Positions 52,536-61,156 of a stretch of 64,000 bases of DNA are shown here, piece after piece (the first letter of the stretch is position 1; each line of letters begins with the position of its first letter). The stretch is taken from the NCBI GenBank assembly GCA_002840565.1, contig PHBK01000017.1, positions 21,519 through 85,518 on the forward strand, in the 5' to 3' direction. The stretch comes from Deltaproteobacteria bacterium HGW-Deltaproteobacteria-12. GTDB lineage: Bacteria > Desulfobacterota > Syntrophia > Syntrophales > Smithellaceae. The translations under genes were made by a program, and so were the position numbers. The notes beneath the pieces were generated by a model. It saw nothing but the letters and a program-made list of their open reading frames with translations, made no database searches and was not told the origin of the DNA.

Positions 52536-53681
52536 ATGGAAATGGATGTTTTCCAGAAGCTGCGCCGGCAGCTGGACAATTATGCATTTGGTTATCCCCA
52601 GACAAAATCCGGCGTGGAGATGGAAATACTGAAACTCATGTTCACGGAAGAGGAGGCTGTCATCTTTACTTCCATGACGGCCGAGCTTGAAGAGCCGGCG
52701 GCTGCGGCCGCAAGGATTGGCAAACCGGTTGAGGAAATTGCCGGCCGGCTCGAGGATATGGCCGTCAAGGGTCTTCTTTTCCGGAGAAGAACGGGCGATG
52801 TTGTGGAATACTGCACCAATCCCTATCTGCATGGGCTTTATGAATTTCAGATTCCGCGGCTTGGGAAAAAACTGGTCAAACTGACCGGTCAATATATCAA
52901 TGAAGTGTACAAGCACAACATGGCCCAGGGTATGCGGCCGTTTATCCGGACGATACCGATAGAAGATTCGATAGAAAAGGAAAATTACGTCACGCCTTAC
53001 GAGGATGCTAGGAAGATACTTCAGGAAGCTGATTTGATAGTTGTAACCAAGTGCGCCTGCCGCCAGGGTTTATCACTTTTCGGAATGGACTGCGGACAAC
53101 CGCAGGAAGTATGTTTTATGTTCGGTCCGATGGGACAGTATTATATCGACAACGGCTGGGGCCGGAAAGTGGAAGTTGAGGAGGCAACGCGAATTCTCGA
53201 GATGGCCAATAAGTCCGGGCTTATTACTCAGGCCGCAACATCGAAGAAACCTTTTGACATGTGCAACTGCTGCGTTGATTGCTGCGGATTTCTGCGGGCC
53301 GTGAGCAAAACGGAAAATCCGGCCGAGCTGGTATTTTCCAACTACCTGGTTGCCGTGGACCGGGACAAGTGCAACGGTTGCGGCGCCTGCGAGAAACGCT
53401 GCGGGATGAAAGCCATCTCCATGAGCGAGGCGGACGGGAAAGCTGATCTTAATCTGCACCGCTGCATCGGCTGCGGTTTGTGTGTAACAACCTGTCCGGT
53501 AAAAGCGAGATCCCTGGAGCCGAAAAAAGGCAAACCTGGCATTCCCTATGAAGACACGGCCGAGCAGTTTAAACAAATCGTCCAGGGACGGGGCATCAAG
53601 GAAGTGTTGCCGGAAAATATTATCTCTTTCGGTTTTAAAAGCAATGTGCCGGAGGAAAACAAACTGGAGACGACAAAATGA
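52536..53681 (+). CDS. Winged-helix / 4Fe-4S ferredoxin-like protein (paralog D)
   Basis: 381 residues. HTH-like N-terminal part (PAAAAARIGKPVEEIAGRLEDMAVKGLL), central CACRQGLSLFGMDC...QEVCFMFGPMGQYYIDNGWGRKVEVEEA, MCNCCVDCCGFLR, and two 4Fe-4S motifs (CNGCGACEKRC; CIGCGLCVTTCP), then a C-terminal tail of about 45 residues. Closest to paralog A of the other catabolic operon. Its stop overlaps the next gene by four bases (ATGA). Co-expression with acyl-CoA dehydrogenase suggests electron transfer; the winged-helix part could alternatively mediate DNA or protein binding. Confidence 0.84.
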   Translation: MEMDVFQKLRRQLDNYAFGYPQTKSGVEMEILKLMFTEEEAVIFTSMTAELEEPAAAAARIGKPVEEIAGRLEDMAVKGLLFRRRTGDVVEYCTNPYLHGLYEFQIPRLGKKLVKLTGQYINEVYKHNMAQGMRPFIRTIPIEDSIEKENYVTPYEDARKILQEADLIVVTKCACRQGLSLFGMDCGQPQEVCFMFGPMGQYYIDNGWGRKVEVEEATRILEMANKSGLITQAATSKKPFDMCNCCVDCCGFLRAVSKTENPAELVFSNYLVAVDRDKCNGCGACEKRCGMKAISMSEADGKADLNLHRCIGCGLCVTTCPVKARSLEPKKGKPGIPYEDTAEQFKQIVQGRGIKEVLPENIISFGFKSNVPEENKLETTK

Positions 53682-54463
53682 ACAATATCAAGGATTGGAT
53701 CCTGCTGCAAAAAATTGCTGCCGTTGCCGTGATCACGCTGAACAATCCCCGGAAGATGAATGTCCTCACGTGGGAATTGCTGGAAGATATGGAAAAAATC
53801 CAGACGGCAATAGAAAATGATGTCACTATAAAAGCTGTCGTTATCAAGGGAGAAGGAAAACATTTTTCCACCGGTGTCAATCTGGACACTCTCAAAGCGA
53901 CGGATGCACAGTTTATGCTTCAGAAACTGGATTGGATCCAACGCGTGTGGAGCCGCTGGCAGGAATTGCCCGTGCCGGTAATAGCAGCCATCCACGGCGC
54001 CTGTATCGGCGGAGCTCTGGAATTGGCGCTGGCGCTGGATATCCGCATTGCCGCCGATAACGCTTTTTTCCGGCTGCCGGAAGTCGGTTTCGGCGTATCT
54101 CCTGATATGGGCGGAACTACGAGATTGACCAAGCTCGTGGGTCCGGGACAGGCCAAACGCATCATTCTGGGCAACGAGGAAATTACGGCGGAAGAAGCCC
54201 TGAGAATCGGCCTGGTGGAAATTGTTGTCCCCGCGGGTAATTTGGAAGAGCGAGCCCTGAATCTCGCTAAAAAAATGTCGGAAATGCCCCCTCTGGGTAT
54301 GCGCTGGGCGAAAAAGGGGATTAATCTGGCTGCGGAAAGCTCTGTCCGGTCCGGCCTGCTGTTCGAACAGGCGCAGTCAATCTGCTGTTTTATGACGGAG
54401 GATTTGCAGGAAGGTCTCCGGGCGTTTACGGAGAAACGCAAACCGGTATTTAAAGGTAAATAA
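53678..54463 (+). CDS. Crotonase-fold dienoyl-CoA isomerase/hydratase-like protein
   Basis: 261 residues. Glu115 (GGALELALALD), Glu135 and Asp143 (FRLPEVGFGVSPDMGGTTRL) are present. A Glu and an Asp eight residues apart at this site are the hallmark of Delta3,5-Delta2,4-dienoyl-CoA isomerases (ECH1), although Glu115 also leaves hydratase activity possible. Processing of a polyunsaturated or ring-derived acyl-CoA is suggested. Four-base overlap with paralog D. Confidence 0.82.
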   Translation: MNNIKDWILLQKIAAVAVITLNNPRKMNVLTWELLEDMEKIQTAIENDVTIKAVVIKGEGKHFSTGVNLDTLKATDAQFMLQKLDWIQRVWSRWQELPVPVIAAIHGACIGGALELALALDIRIAADNAFFRLPEVGFGVSPDMGGTTRLTKLVGPGQAKRIILGNEEITAEEALRIGLVEIVVPAGNLEERALNLAKKMSEMPPLGMRWAKKGINLAAESSVRSGLLFEQAQSICCFMTEDLQEGLRAFTEKRKPVFKGK

Positions 54464-54478
54464 AGGAGGTGGTAGACA

Positions 54479-55528
54479 GTGCTCAAAACGAGAATGACCG
54501 AGTTGTTCGAAATAAAACATCCGATAATGCTGGCGGGGATGAACTGGATTACAGATATCAACCTGGTGGCGGCGGTAAGCAATGCCGGCGGATTGGGAAT
54601 TTTTGCGACCGCCCGCTGCACACCGGAAGAAGTGCGGGAAAGTATCCGGGAGATTAGAAGAAAGACAAGTAATCCTTTTGGGGTTAACGTCGTTCTGCGT
54701 TACGACTCCGCCGATAAGATCAAGGCCGCCATCGAGGAAAAGGTTCCGGTCCTTAACTATACCTTGGGGAAACCCTGGTTTGTTGATCAGGTTCACGCCT
54801 ACGGAGGAAAGGTTCTGGGCACGACGGCCGTAGCCAAGCACGCCGTGAAAGCGGCCCAGCTCGGGTGCGATGCCGTCGTAGTGACAGGCCATGAGGCGGC
54901 GGCGCACGGTGACAAGGCTACCTCGATGGTTCTGATTCCTGTTGCGGCCAGTCAGGTTAAAGTTCCGATTATTGCCGCCGGCGGTATTTATGACGGCCGG
55001 GGGCTGGCGGCGGCGATCGTTCTGGGCGCAGAAGGTGTTTCGCTGGGGACCCGCTTCATGCTGACGAAGGAATGTGTTCTGCACGATAATTTCAAAAAAC
55101 TGTGTCTGGCGGCATCGGAACAGGATACAATATACGACACAAAATTTGACGGCATGTGGGGACGCGCCTTGAAAAGCAAAGGGGCGCTGGAACTGCAGAA
55201 AATGCGTTTCGGTTTTCTGGAACGCCTTCAGGCCGGCCTCACGATCCGGAAGGCACTGAATATGTCTTACGGTAAATTTATGGCTATGGGCTTAAAAACA
55301 ATGATGGCTGGCGACGACGGGCTTTCGCTGTGGGCGCAGGCCAGTCAGGCGGTAGGCGCGGTTCGCTCCATGCAGGCCATCTATGAAGGCGATATGGAGA
55401 AAGGTTTTTTGTTTGCCGGGCAGAATATCGGCGGCATCAACGATATACCTTCGGTCGGGGAAGTTATCCCGAGGATCATAGCGGAAGCGGAAAAAACGAT
55501 GGATATATTTGCCGGCAAGCGTTCGTAA
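54479..55528 (+). CDS. Nitronate monooxygenase / enoyl-reductase-like FMN protein
   Basis: 349 residues, FMN TIM barrel of the 2-nitropropane dioxygenase/FabK superfamily. N-terminal TELFEIKHPIMLAGMNWITDINLVAAVSNAGGLGIF, the conserved DAVVVTGHEAAAHGD (catalytic His region), and phosphate-binding IIAAGGIYDGRGLAAAIVLGAEGVSLGTRFM. In anaerobes many members are not oxygenases, so an FMN-dependent acyl-CoA or enoyl reductase role is plausible in this operon. Start GTG with AGGAGGT eight bases upstream. Confidence 0.85.
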   Translation: MLKTRMTELFEIKHPIMLAGMNWITDINLVAAVSNAGGLGIFATARCTPEEVRESIREIRRKTSNPFGVNVVLRYDSADKIKAAIEEKVPVLNYTLGKPWFVDQVHAYGGKVLGTTAVAKHAVKAAQLGCDAVVVTGHEAAAHGDKATSMVLIPVAASQVKVPIIAAGGIYDGRGLAAAIVLGAEGVSLGTRFMLTKECVLHDNFKKLCLAASEQDTIYDTKFDGMWGRALKSKGALELQKMRFGFLERLQAGLTIRKALNMSYGKFMAMGLKTMMAGDDGLSLWAQASQAVGAVRSMQAIYEGDMEKGFLFAGQNIGGINDIPSVGEVIPRIIAEAEKTMDIFAGKRS

Positions 55529-55595
55529 CGTCGAAACCGGGGGCAAATATTTCTTTTGTAAGTATTACTGCAGTATCATTTTAAAAAGTTCAGCA

Positions 55596-55611
55596 TGGCA
55601 ATCCAAGTGCT
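55596..55611 (+). promoter_or_regulatory. Candidate sigma-54 promoter for the TRAP transporter operon
   Basis: TGGCAATCCAAGTGCT: GG-N10-GC spacing with TGGCA and TGCT ends, 95 bases before the dctP start. A perfect 10-bp palindrome TACTGCAGTA lies 20-30 bases upstream (about 55566-55575). Confidence 0.5.
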
Positions 55612-55707
55612 GGATGGTTATAGAGAGAGCAAAAAGGGAGGGATAAGAATACTATCTCTTAGACAGGCATTAGAAACAACAAATTTTAAAACAGGAGGAA
55701 TAGTTCA

Positions 55708-56736
55708 ATGAGAAAGATGAGAATTATCGGCACATTGCTGTTGGTTGCGGCCTTTATCGCAACCGGTTGGGGGATGGGTATAACCTCGGCCCAGGCCCAG
55801 ACGAAGACGACGCTTAAGTATGCCCATGGTGCGCGCACGGATTTCAGCATGCATCCGGCAAGTCTTGAATTTAAAAAAGTTGTCGAGGAGGCAACCAAAG
55901 GCAGCCTCGAGATCACAATTTATCCCAATGCAGCGCTGGGACCGGAGCGCGAATTTATTGAATCCTTGATGATGGGCAACGTCGATTTCGGCCTGACCAC
56001 CAATTTCACTCTCTCCAACCTGACCGGCATACCCGAGCTCCTGGCCTTTGATGTTCCCTGGTTGATCGGCGATAAAGATCTTTATTATCGTCTGTATAAC
56101 GAATCCAAAGCCATCAAGACGATCAAAGCAAAACTGGAAGCCAAGGGAGTCAAGTTATTGGGTGGAGGCGACATTGGAGCTTTTTCTATCTTGGCTAAAA
56201 AACCCATCCGCAAGCCGGCTGATATCGTCGGCCTGAAAATTCGCACCGGTGAAAACCCCATGGTCGTTGATGTTTTCAAAACTCTGGGTGTCCGCCCGGT
56301 CGTCGTGAACTTCGGTGAACTCTACACTGCTTTCCAGCAGGGTGTTATGGATGGATTGTATACAACAACCCCCCTGGTGCACATGACTAAAACCTATGAA
56401 GTTGCCAAAGAACTTACTCAGCTCAATAATGCTTACACCTTTGCGCTGCTGGTTATGAACCTGAAGAAATTCAATTCACTTCCCAAAGATCAGCAGGCGG
56501 CAATTGTCAAAGCAGGCGATGCTTACACCGTTGCGCTGCGGAAGGCAAGCCAGGAGCAGGACGTAAGAGTTATTGCCGCCATGGAAAAAACCGGCGTGAA
56601 ATTCCATTCCATGACTGCTAAAGAGCAGGAACCGTTCAAGAAGGCCGTCGAGCCTGTTTGGAAAACATGGCGCGAAAAAGTCAATCCGGAAATATTTGAC
56701 GAATTTCAGGCTTTTGTAAAGAAAAACAAGAAATAA
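55708..56736 (+). CDS. dctP: TRAP transporter substrate-binding protein (DctP family)
   Basis: Periplasmic solute receptor, 342 residues. Signal peptide 1-32 (hydrophobic core LLLVAAFIATGWGMG, cleavage after SAQA). The mature part has KYAHGARTDFSMHPASLEFKKVVEEAT, the TRAP helix region GPEREFIESLMMGNVDFGLT, and GLKIRTGENPMVVDVFKTLGVRPVVVNFGELYTAFQQGVMDGLYT with the carboxylate-binding Arg. This predicts an organic-acid ligand. AGGAGGAATAGTTCA precedes the ATG. Followed by a 12-bp hairpin and the two membrane subunits. Confidence 0.94.
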   Translation: MRKMRIIGTLLLVAAFIATGWGMGITSAQAQTKTTLKYAHGARTDFSMHPASLEFKKVVEEATKGSLEITIYPNAALGPEREFIESLMMGNVDFGLTTNFTLSNLTGIPELLAFDVPWLIGDKDLYYRLYNESKAIKTIKAKLEAKGVKLLGGGDIGAFSILAKKPIRKPADIVGLKIRTGENPMVVDVFKTLGVRPVVVNFGELYTAFQQGVMDGLYTTTPLVHMTKTYEVAKELTQLNNAYTFALLVMNLKKFNSLPKDQQAAIVKAGDAYTVALRKASQEQDVRVIAAMEKTGVKFHSMTAKEQEPFKKAVEPVWKTWREKVNPEIFDEFQAFVKKNKK

Positions 56737-56756
56737 TTTCATTTAGTCCCAACCAG

Positions 56757-56791
56757 ATTGCCGGCCGGGGACTCCATTACCGGCCGGCAAT
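56757..56791 (+). promoter_or_regulatory. Strong hairpin between dctP and dctQ
   Basis: A 12-bp perfect stem (ATTGCCGGCCGG with CCGGCCGGCAAT) and an 11-base loop, 20 bases after the dctP stop, with no T-run. Such intercistronic stems usually stabilise the upstream message, so the binding protein would be made in excess over the membrane subunits. Confidence 0.65.
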
Positions 56792-56844
56792 TCGAAACAG
56801 TGTTCCCGTATCAAGTAAAACTACGATGGAGGGTCATTCTTAAA

Positions 56845-57327
56845 ATGTATAAAATGTATAGGTTTATTGATCAATATTTAGAAGAGACTATTTGTGCGGT
56901 AACTTTTCTTTTGTTTGTTCTTCTGTCGAATGTTCAAGTTATCACGCGCTATGTATTGCCCCCGGATTATACCATCGTTTGGACGGAAGAAATAGCCCGG
57001 TACCTCTTCATCTGGTGTATGTACATCGGCATCTCCTGGTGCATCAAGGATGACTCTCACCTGAAAGTGGATATGATCAGACTGGTGATATCGCCTAAGG
57101 CCCACAGGGCTCTGGAAATCGTAATCAGTCTGGTCATTGTAGCGTTTTCCGCCGTAATGATCTTTTACGGCTATAAAATATTTTTTAAGCAGTTGGCTTT
57201 CGGACAGACACTCGCAGCTTCGGGCCTTCCCATGTGGATGGTCTATTTATCCTTTCCGGTATCGGCGGCGTTGGTGATTGTGCGCTCCATTCAAAGAATA
57301 TTCAAGTTATCCAGGCAGGGGGTGTAA
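56845..57327 (+). CDS. dctQ: TRAP transporter small membrane subunit (DctQ family)
   Basis: 160 residues with four membrane helices (CAVTFLLFVLLSNVQVITRYV; RYLFIWCMYIGISWCIKD; ALEIVISLVIVAFSAVMIFY; MVYLSFPVSAALVIVRSI). The motif VQVITRYV...WTEEIARYLFIW is typical of DctQ. The start at 56845 (MYKMYRFIDQYLEE) has GGAGGG 11 bases upstream; a longer frame would include the hairpin. Confidence 0.9.
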   Translation: MYKMYRFIDQYLEETICAVTFLLFVLLSNVQVITRYVLPPDYTIVWTEEIARYLFIWCMYIGISWCIKDDSHLKVDMIRLVISPKAHRALEIVISLVIVAFSAVMIFYGYKIFFKQLAFGQTLAASGLPMWMVYLSFPVSAALVIVRSIQRIFKLSRQGV

Positions 57328-57330
57328 AAA

Positions 57331-58605
57331 ATGATTGCCGTATATATGCTTTTAATTATGTTCGGACTATTCCTTATCGGGATGCCCATCGCTTACGCTA
57401 TCGGGATAGCGGCTGTTGTCTCGATGTTCTTTTTTTCGAGTATTGATGTCTCTATGTTTGCCACCAGTGCCATCACCGGCATAGATTCTTTTCCTCTCAT
57501 GGCTATTCCCTTCTTTGTTCTGGCCGGCAAGCTGATGGAAGAGGGCGGCATATCCGAGCGGCTGGTGGCTCTGGCCAACCTCATCGTTGGCAAAATTGCC
57601 GGCGGCCTGGCGATAATTGCCACCATCAGCTGTACGATATTTGGCGCCATTTCCGGATCAGCCGTGGCCACAACAGTCGCCATCGGCGGTATTATGCTGC
57701 CGGGCATGGACAAGGCCAATTATCCGCGGCCTTTTTCCGCCGCCGTTCTTTGCATATCCGGCATTATCGGCGCGCTCATTCCGCCCAGTCTGACTTTTGT
57801 CATCTATGGAGCGGTTACGGGCACATCGATCAGTGATTTGTTCATCGCGGGAATCATTCCCGGTGTGATGCTGACGGTGGTTTTATCGGTAACGGCATAT
57901 GTTGTTTCCAAGAAAAACGGCTATCAGGGCAAGCCTGCCGACCGCAGCATGGGAAATGTCTGGCTGACGCTGAAAAGATCAACGCTGGCTCTGCTCGTGC
58001 CGGTTATTATCATGGGCGGGATTTATTCCGGAATTTTCACTCCCACGGAAGCGGGCTGTGTCGCCTGTCTTTATGCGGCGATTGTCGCCCTATTCGTTTA
58101 CAAGACACTGAGTTTTAAAGATATTTACCGGCTCACGGCGCAATCGGCAAGACTCACCATCGTCATGATGGTCGTCATCGCCTTTGCCAGCGGTTTTGCC
58201 CGCTTTATGGCGATCGAAGATGTTCCCCAGATTATTTCCAATTTCCTTATTGCTGTGAGCAATGATAAAATCATATTTCTGCTCATTATTAATATCTTCC
58301 TGCTGCTTCTCGGCGCCATTATGGATACGACGGCGGCCTGCATTGTCCTGGCGCCGATCTTCATGCCGATTGCGGTTAATAACTACGGCATCGATCCGAT
58401 CCAGTTCGGGATGATTATGTGTTTCAACCTTCTGTTGGGGCTTACCACTCCACCCGTCGGTTCTTCGATTTTTGTCACATCGAGCTTTACCAAGATACCT
58501 CTGCAGACAATAGGCAAAGCATTGATTCCATTTTGGGTCGGCGCGCTGATTTGTCTGCTGCTGATTACTTATGTGCCGTGGTTCTCGACGGTTTTGGTTA
58601 AATAG
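57331..58605 (+). CDS. dctM: TRAP transporter large membrane subunit (DctM family)
   Basis: 424 residues, twelve or so membrane helices, ion-coupled permease subunit. Landmarks: GMPIAYAIGIAA, MAIPFFVLAGKLMEEGGISERLV, ISGSAVATTVAIGGIMLPGM, IPPSLTFVIYGAVTGTSISDLFIAGIIPGV and TTPPVGSSIFVTSSF. It starts three bases after dctQ with GGGGGTG upstream. End of the TRAP unit. Confidence 0.95.
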   Translation: MIAVYMLLIMFGLFLIGMPIAYAIGIAAVVSMFFFSSIDVSMFATSAITGIDSFPLMAIPFFVLAGKLMEEGGISERLVALANLIVGKIAGGLAIIATISCTIFGAISGSAVATTVAIGGIMLPGMDKANYPRPFSAAVLCISGIIGALIPPSLTFVIYGAVTGTSISDLFIAGIIPGVMLTVVLSVTAYVVSKKNGYQGKPADRSMGNVWLTLKRSTLALLVPVIIMGGIYSGIFTPTEAGCVACLYAAIVALFVYKTLSFKDIYRLTAQSARLTIVMMVVIAFASGFARFMAIEDVPQIISNFLIAVSNDKIIFLLIINIFLLLLGAIMDTTAACIVLAPIFMPIAVNNYGIDPIQFGMIMCFNLLLGLTTPPVGSSIFVTSSFTKIPLQTIGKALIPFWVGALICLLLITYVPWFSTVLVK

Positions 58606-58664
58606 TGCAGGTTAATCGAAACCAGGGCACTGTTCACAAGGTTTATTAAAAAGGGCCGTAACAT

Positions 58665-59810
58665 ATGCAAACCAGCCTTCCCCATCTTTTTTCGGAGATG
58701 GCACTGAAAACATTAACGTTGAAAAATCTTCTGGTGCGGTCGGCAACATATGAAGCCAAAGCCGGCGATGACGGTCGGCCGGCGAACCTATATCTTGGTT
58801 TCTACCGGCGTCTGGCCGAAGGTGGTGTCGGTTTGATCGTTACGTGCCTCGCCTATCCGGATCGTTATGGTAAATTGCCGCGGGCACCCGGCGTCGAAGA
58901 CGCTGGATGCCTGCAAGCCTTGTCTGCGGTGCCTGCATCTATCCACAAAGTGGGCAACGGCTGTAAAGTAGCTCTGCAGATCGGTCATACGGGCAGGCAG
59001 GTTCCCCACATTGTGCCGGACGGGAAGCCGGTTGCGCCTTCGCCGGTTTTTGAACCTTATTCCGGAATAACACCCCGCGAATTGTCACTGCCGGAGATCG
59101 AAACATTTATTGATAAGTGCGCCGATGCCATTGATTTTGCCAGGCGGGCCGGATTTGACGCCGTCCAACTGCATGCCGCCCATGGGTGGCTGCTGAGTTC
59201 TTTTCTCTCGCCTCATACCAATCGCCGGACTGATATTTACGGCGGAAGCACACAAAACAGGACGCGCATTATGACGGAGATCATTAGTCGCGCCCAAAAG
59301 CGGGTCGGGGATGATTTTCCTGTTTTAGTCAAGATGAATGCCTGTGACTATGCGGAAGGAGGGATCGAATTGCCGGAGGCTCTCGCCATCGGAAAAATCC
59401 TTGATGATGCCGGCTTCGCGGCTCTGGAAGTAAGCAGCGGTACGTGGGAAACAATCACCCGCGATCCGCAGGTCATCGGATGGAAGGCGGAGCCGATTGC
59501 AGAGGCCAGAAAAAGGATCAATACGGTCAAAGATGAGGCCTACCATCGGGAGTTTGCCAGGGCGTTCAAGAAGGAAATAAAAGGAGCAAGGGTCATCCTT
59601 GTCGGAGGATTGAAAACGCCGGCCCTGATGGAAGAAATTATTGCCGGAGGGGATGCCGATTTGGTGTCGCTCAGTCGGGCATTAATTCGGGAACCGGATC
59701 TGCCTAACCGCTGGCGGGCAGGCAGAGGCACAAGAGCCGCCTGCGTTTCCTGCAACCTGTGCCTGGAAACGGTAGTCGAAAAAGACGGGCTGCGGTGTGC
59801 GGTGATCTAG
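58665..59810 (+). CDS. Old-yellow-enzyme-type NADH:flavin oxidoreductase (short form)
   Basis: 381 residues, one FMN barrel. LVRSATYEAKAGDDGRP near the N-terminus, QIGHTGRQ, the catalytic FDAVQLHAAHGWLLSSFLSPHTNRRTDIYGGS, and CVSCNLCLETVV near the end. The last segment resembles the start of the 4Fe-4S site of 2,4-dienoyl-CoA reductase/BaiCD enzymes, but the large C-terminal FAD/NAD domain is missing, so it needs an outside reductant. The ordinary length of the barrel makes truncation by mutation unlikely. A role in reducing a conjugated enone or dienoyl-CoA is inferred. Confidence 0.85.
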   Translation: MQTSLPHLFSEMALKTLTLKNLLVRSATYEAKAGDDGRPANLYLGFYRRLAEGGVGLIVTCLAYPDRYGKLPRAPGVEDAGCLQALSAVPASIHKVGNGCKVALQIGHTGRQVPHIVPDGKPVAPSPVFEPYSGITPRELSLPEIETFIDKCADAIDFARRAGFDAVQLHAAHGWLLSSFLSPHTNRRTDIYGGSTQNRTRIMTEIISRAQKRVGDDFPVLVKMNACDYAEGGIELPEALAIGKILDDAGFAALEVSSGTWETITRDPQVIGWKAEPIAEARKRINTVKDEAYHREFARAFKKEIKGARVILVGGLKTPALMEEIIAGGDADLVSLSRALIREPDLPNRWRAGRGTRAACVSCNLCLETVVEKDGLRCAVI

Positions 59811-59924
59811 AAGAAGTCCTTCGGCAAATAAGGCAATCTGAAATTTTAAACTTTCGGAAAGATGAGTATTCTCCAATTTTCAGAATTGGGAAAAAGTATT
59901 CAATAATTAGCAGGAGTGATAAAA

Positions 59925-61115
59925 ATGGCAAATATTTTTGACGGAGTAGTGGTCGTTGATCTGACAAATAATCTGGCGGGGCCGAATGCGACATCGCTGC
60001 TGACGGATTTCGGAGCACAAGTAATAAAAGTGGAAAAACCGGGCGGCGACGACAACCGGAAATGGCCGCCGTTTATCGAAGGCGCCAGCGTTACGGCAAT
60101 GTATGTAAACAGAGGAAAAAAGTCCCTGGTATTGGATATCACCAAGCCGGAAGGTATGGAGACCTTAAAAGAGCTGATAAAAAAGGCTGATGTTGTAGTG
60201 GAAAGTTTCCGGCCAGGGATAATGAAAAAACTGGGGTTGGGATACGAAGATCTGGCTAAGATAAAGCCGGACATTATCATGTGTTCCATATCCGGATTCG
60301 GTCAAACTGGACCGAAGAGCCAGAAGCCGGGATATGATCTGATCGCCCAGGCTCTCAGTGGTTTTACTTCCGTAAACGGTTTCAAAGGCGGCCCTCCGAT
60401 CAAAGCAGCCACGGCCATCGGTGATTGGACAGCCAGCATCAATGGGTTTGCGGCAATTTCGGCGGCGCTTTATCACCATGCCAAAACAGGAGAAGGGCAG
60501 TATATCGATGTCTCCCTGCTCGACGGTCTGGTGGCGATCAATGAATATACGGAAACGACGTTTAACGGCTTCCCCGGCGCCAGGAGAATCGGCAATCACC
60601 AAGCTTACCTCTGCCCCTACGGAATTTTCCAGGGTAAAGACGGGGAAATAGTAATCGCTACGGCCAATGACAAATTATGGCAGAAACTCTGTGTCCTTCT
60701 GAAAAAAGAGGAATTCATTACTGATCCCGAGTATGCGACTAACGGGAAAAGGGCGCAAAACCAGGCAAAATTAATTCCGATCATTGAGTCGTGGCTGCAG
60801 GAATACAATAGTGTGGCGGAAGTGGTGGCCCTGTTGGACAGCAACGGCATCCCCTGCTGCAAGGTCAATAATATGGAGGATCTGCTGACTGACGAGCATT
60901 TGCTGGCCCGCGAAATGATCGTTGAACTAGAGGCGCCGGCAATTTCGGCAGGCAAGGTCAAGTCCCGGGGAGTCGCCATAAAATTTTCCAAGACACCGGG
61001 GAAAGTCAAGACTACACCGATGCTTAGTCAGCATACGGAAGAAATATTAAAAAATATTATGGGTTATGATGATAAGAAAATTGCGGAAATGAAGGCAAAG
61101 GGAATTCTGGGCTGA
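59925..61115 (+). CDS. Family III CoA-transferase (CaiB/BaiF)
   Basis: 396 residues. FDGVVVVDLTNNLAGPNATSLLTDFGAQVIKVEKP is the family start; VNRGKKSLVLD, ESFRPGIMKKLGLGY, SGFGQTGP and GEGQYIDVSLLDG follow. Asp167 (AIGDWTAS) aligns with the catalytic aspartate. Where racemases have His the residue is Tyr137 (KPGYDL), so this is a transferase rather than a racemase. It would activate a carboxylic acid by CoA transfer. Start at 59925 (AGGAG eight bases upstream). Confidence 0.88.
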   Translation: MANIFDGVVVVDLTNNLAGPNATSLLTDFGAQVIKVEKPGGDDNRKWPPFIEGASVTAMYVNRGKKSLVLDITKPEGMETLKELIKKADVVVESFRPGIMKKLGLGYEDLAKIKPDIIMCSISGFGQTGPKSQKPGYDLIAQALSGFTSVNGFKGGPPIKAATAIGDWTASINGFAAISAALYHHAKTGEGQYIDVSLLDGLVAINEYTETTFNGFPGARRIGNHQAYLCPYGIFQGKDGEIVIATANDKLWQKLCVLLKKEEFITDPEYATNGKRAQNQAKLIPIIESWLQEYNSVAEVVALLDSNGIPCCKVNNMEDLLTDEHLLAREMIVELEAPAISAGKVKSRGVAIKFSKTPGKVKTTPMLSQHTEEILKNIMGYDDKKIAEMKAKGILG

Positions 61116-61156
61116 CATCAGCTCCCGATAGGAACAATTTAAAAAGGAGAAGAAAT

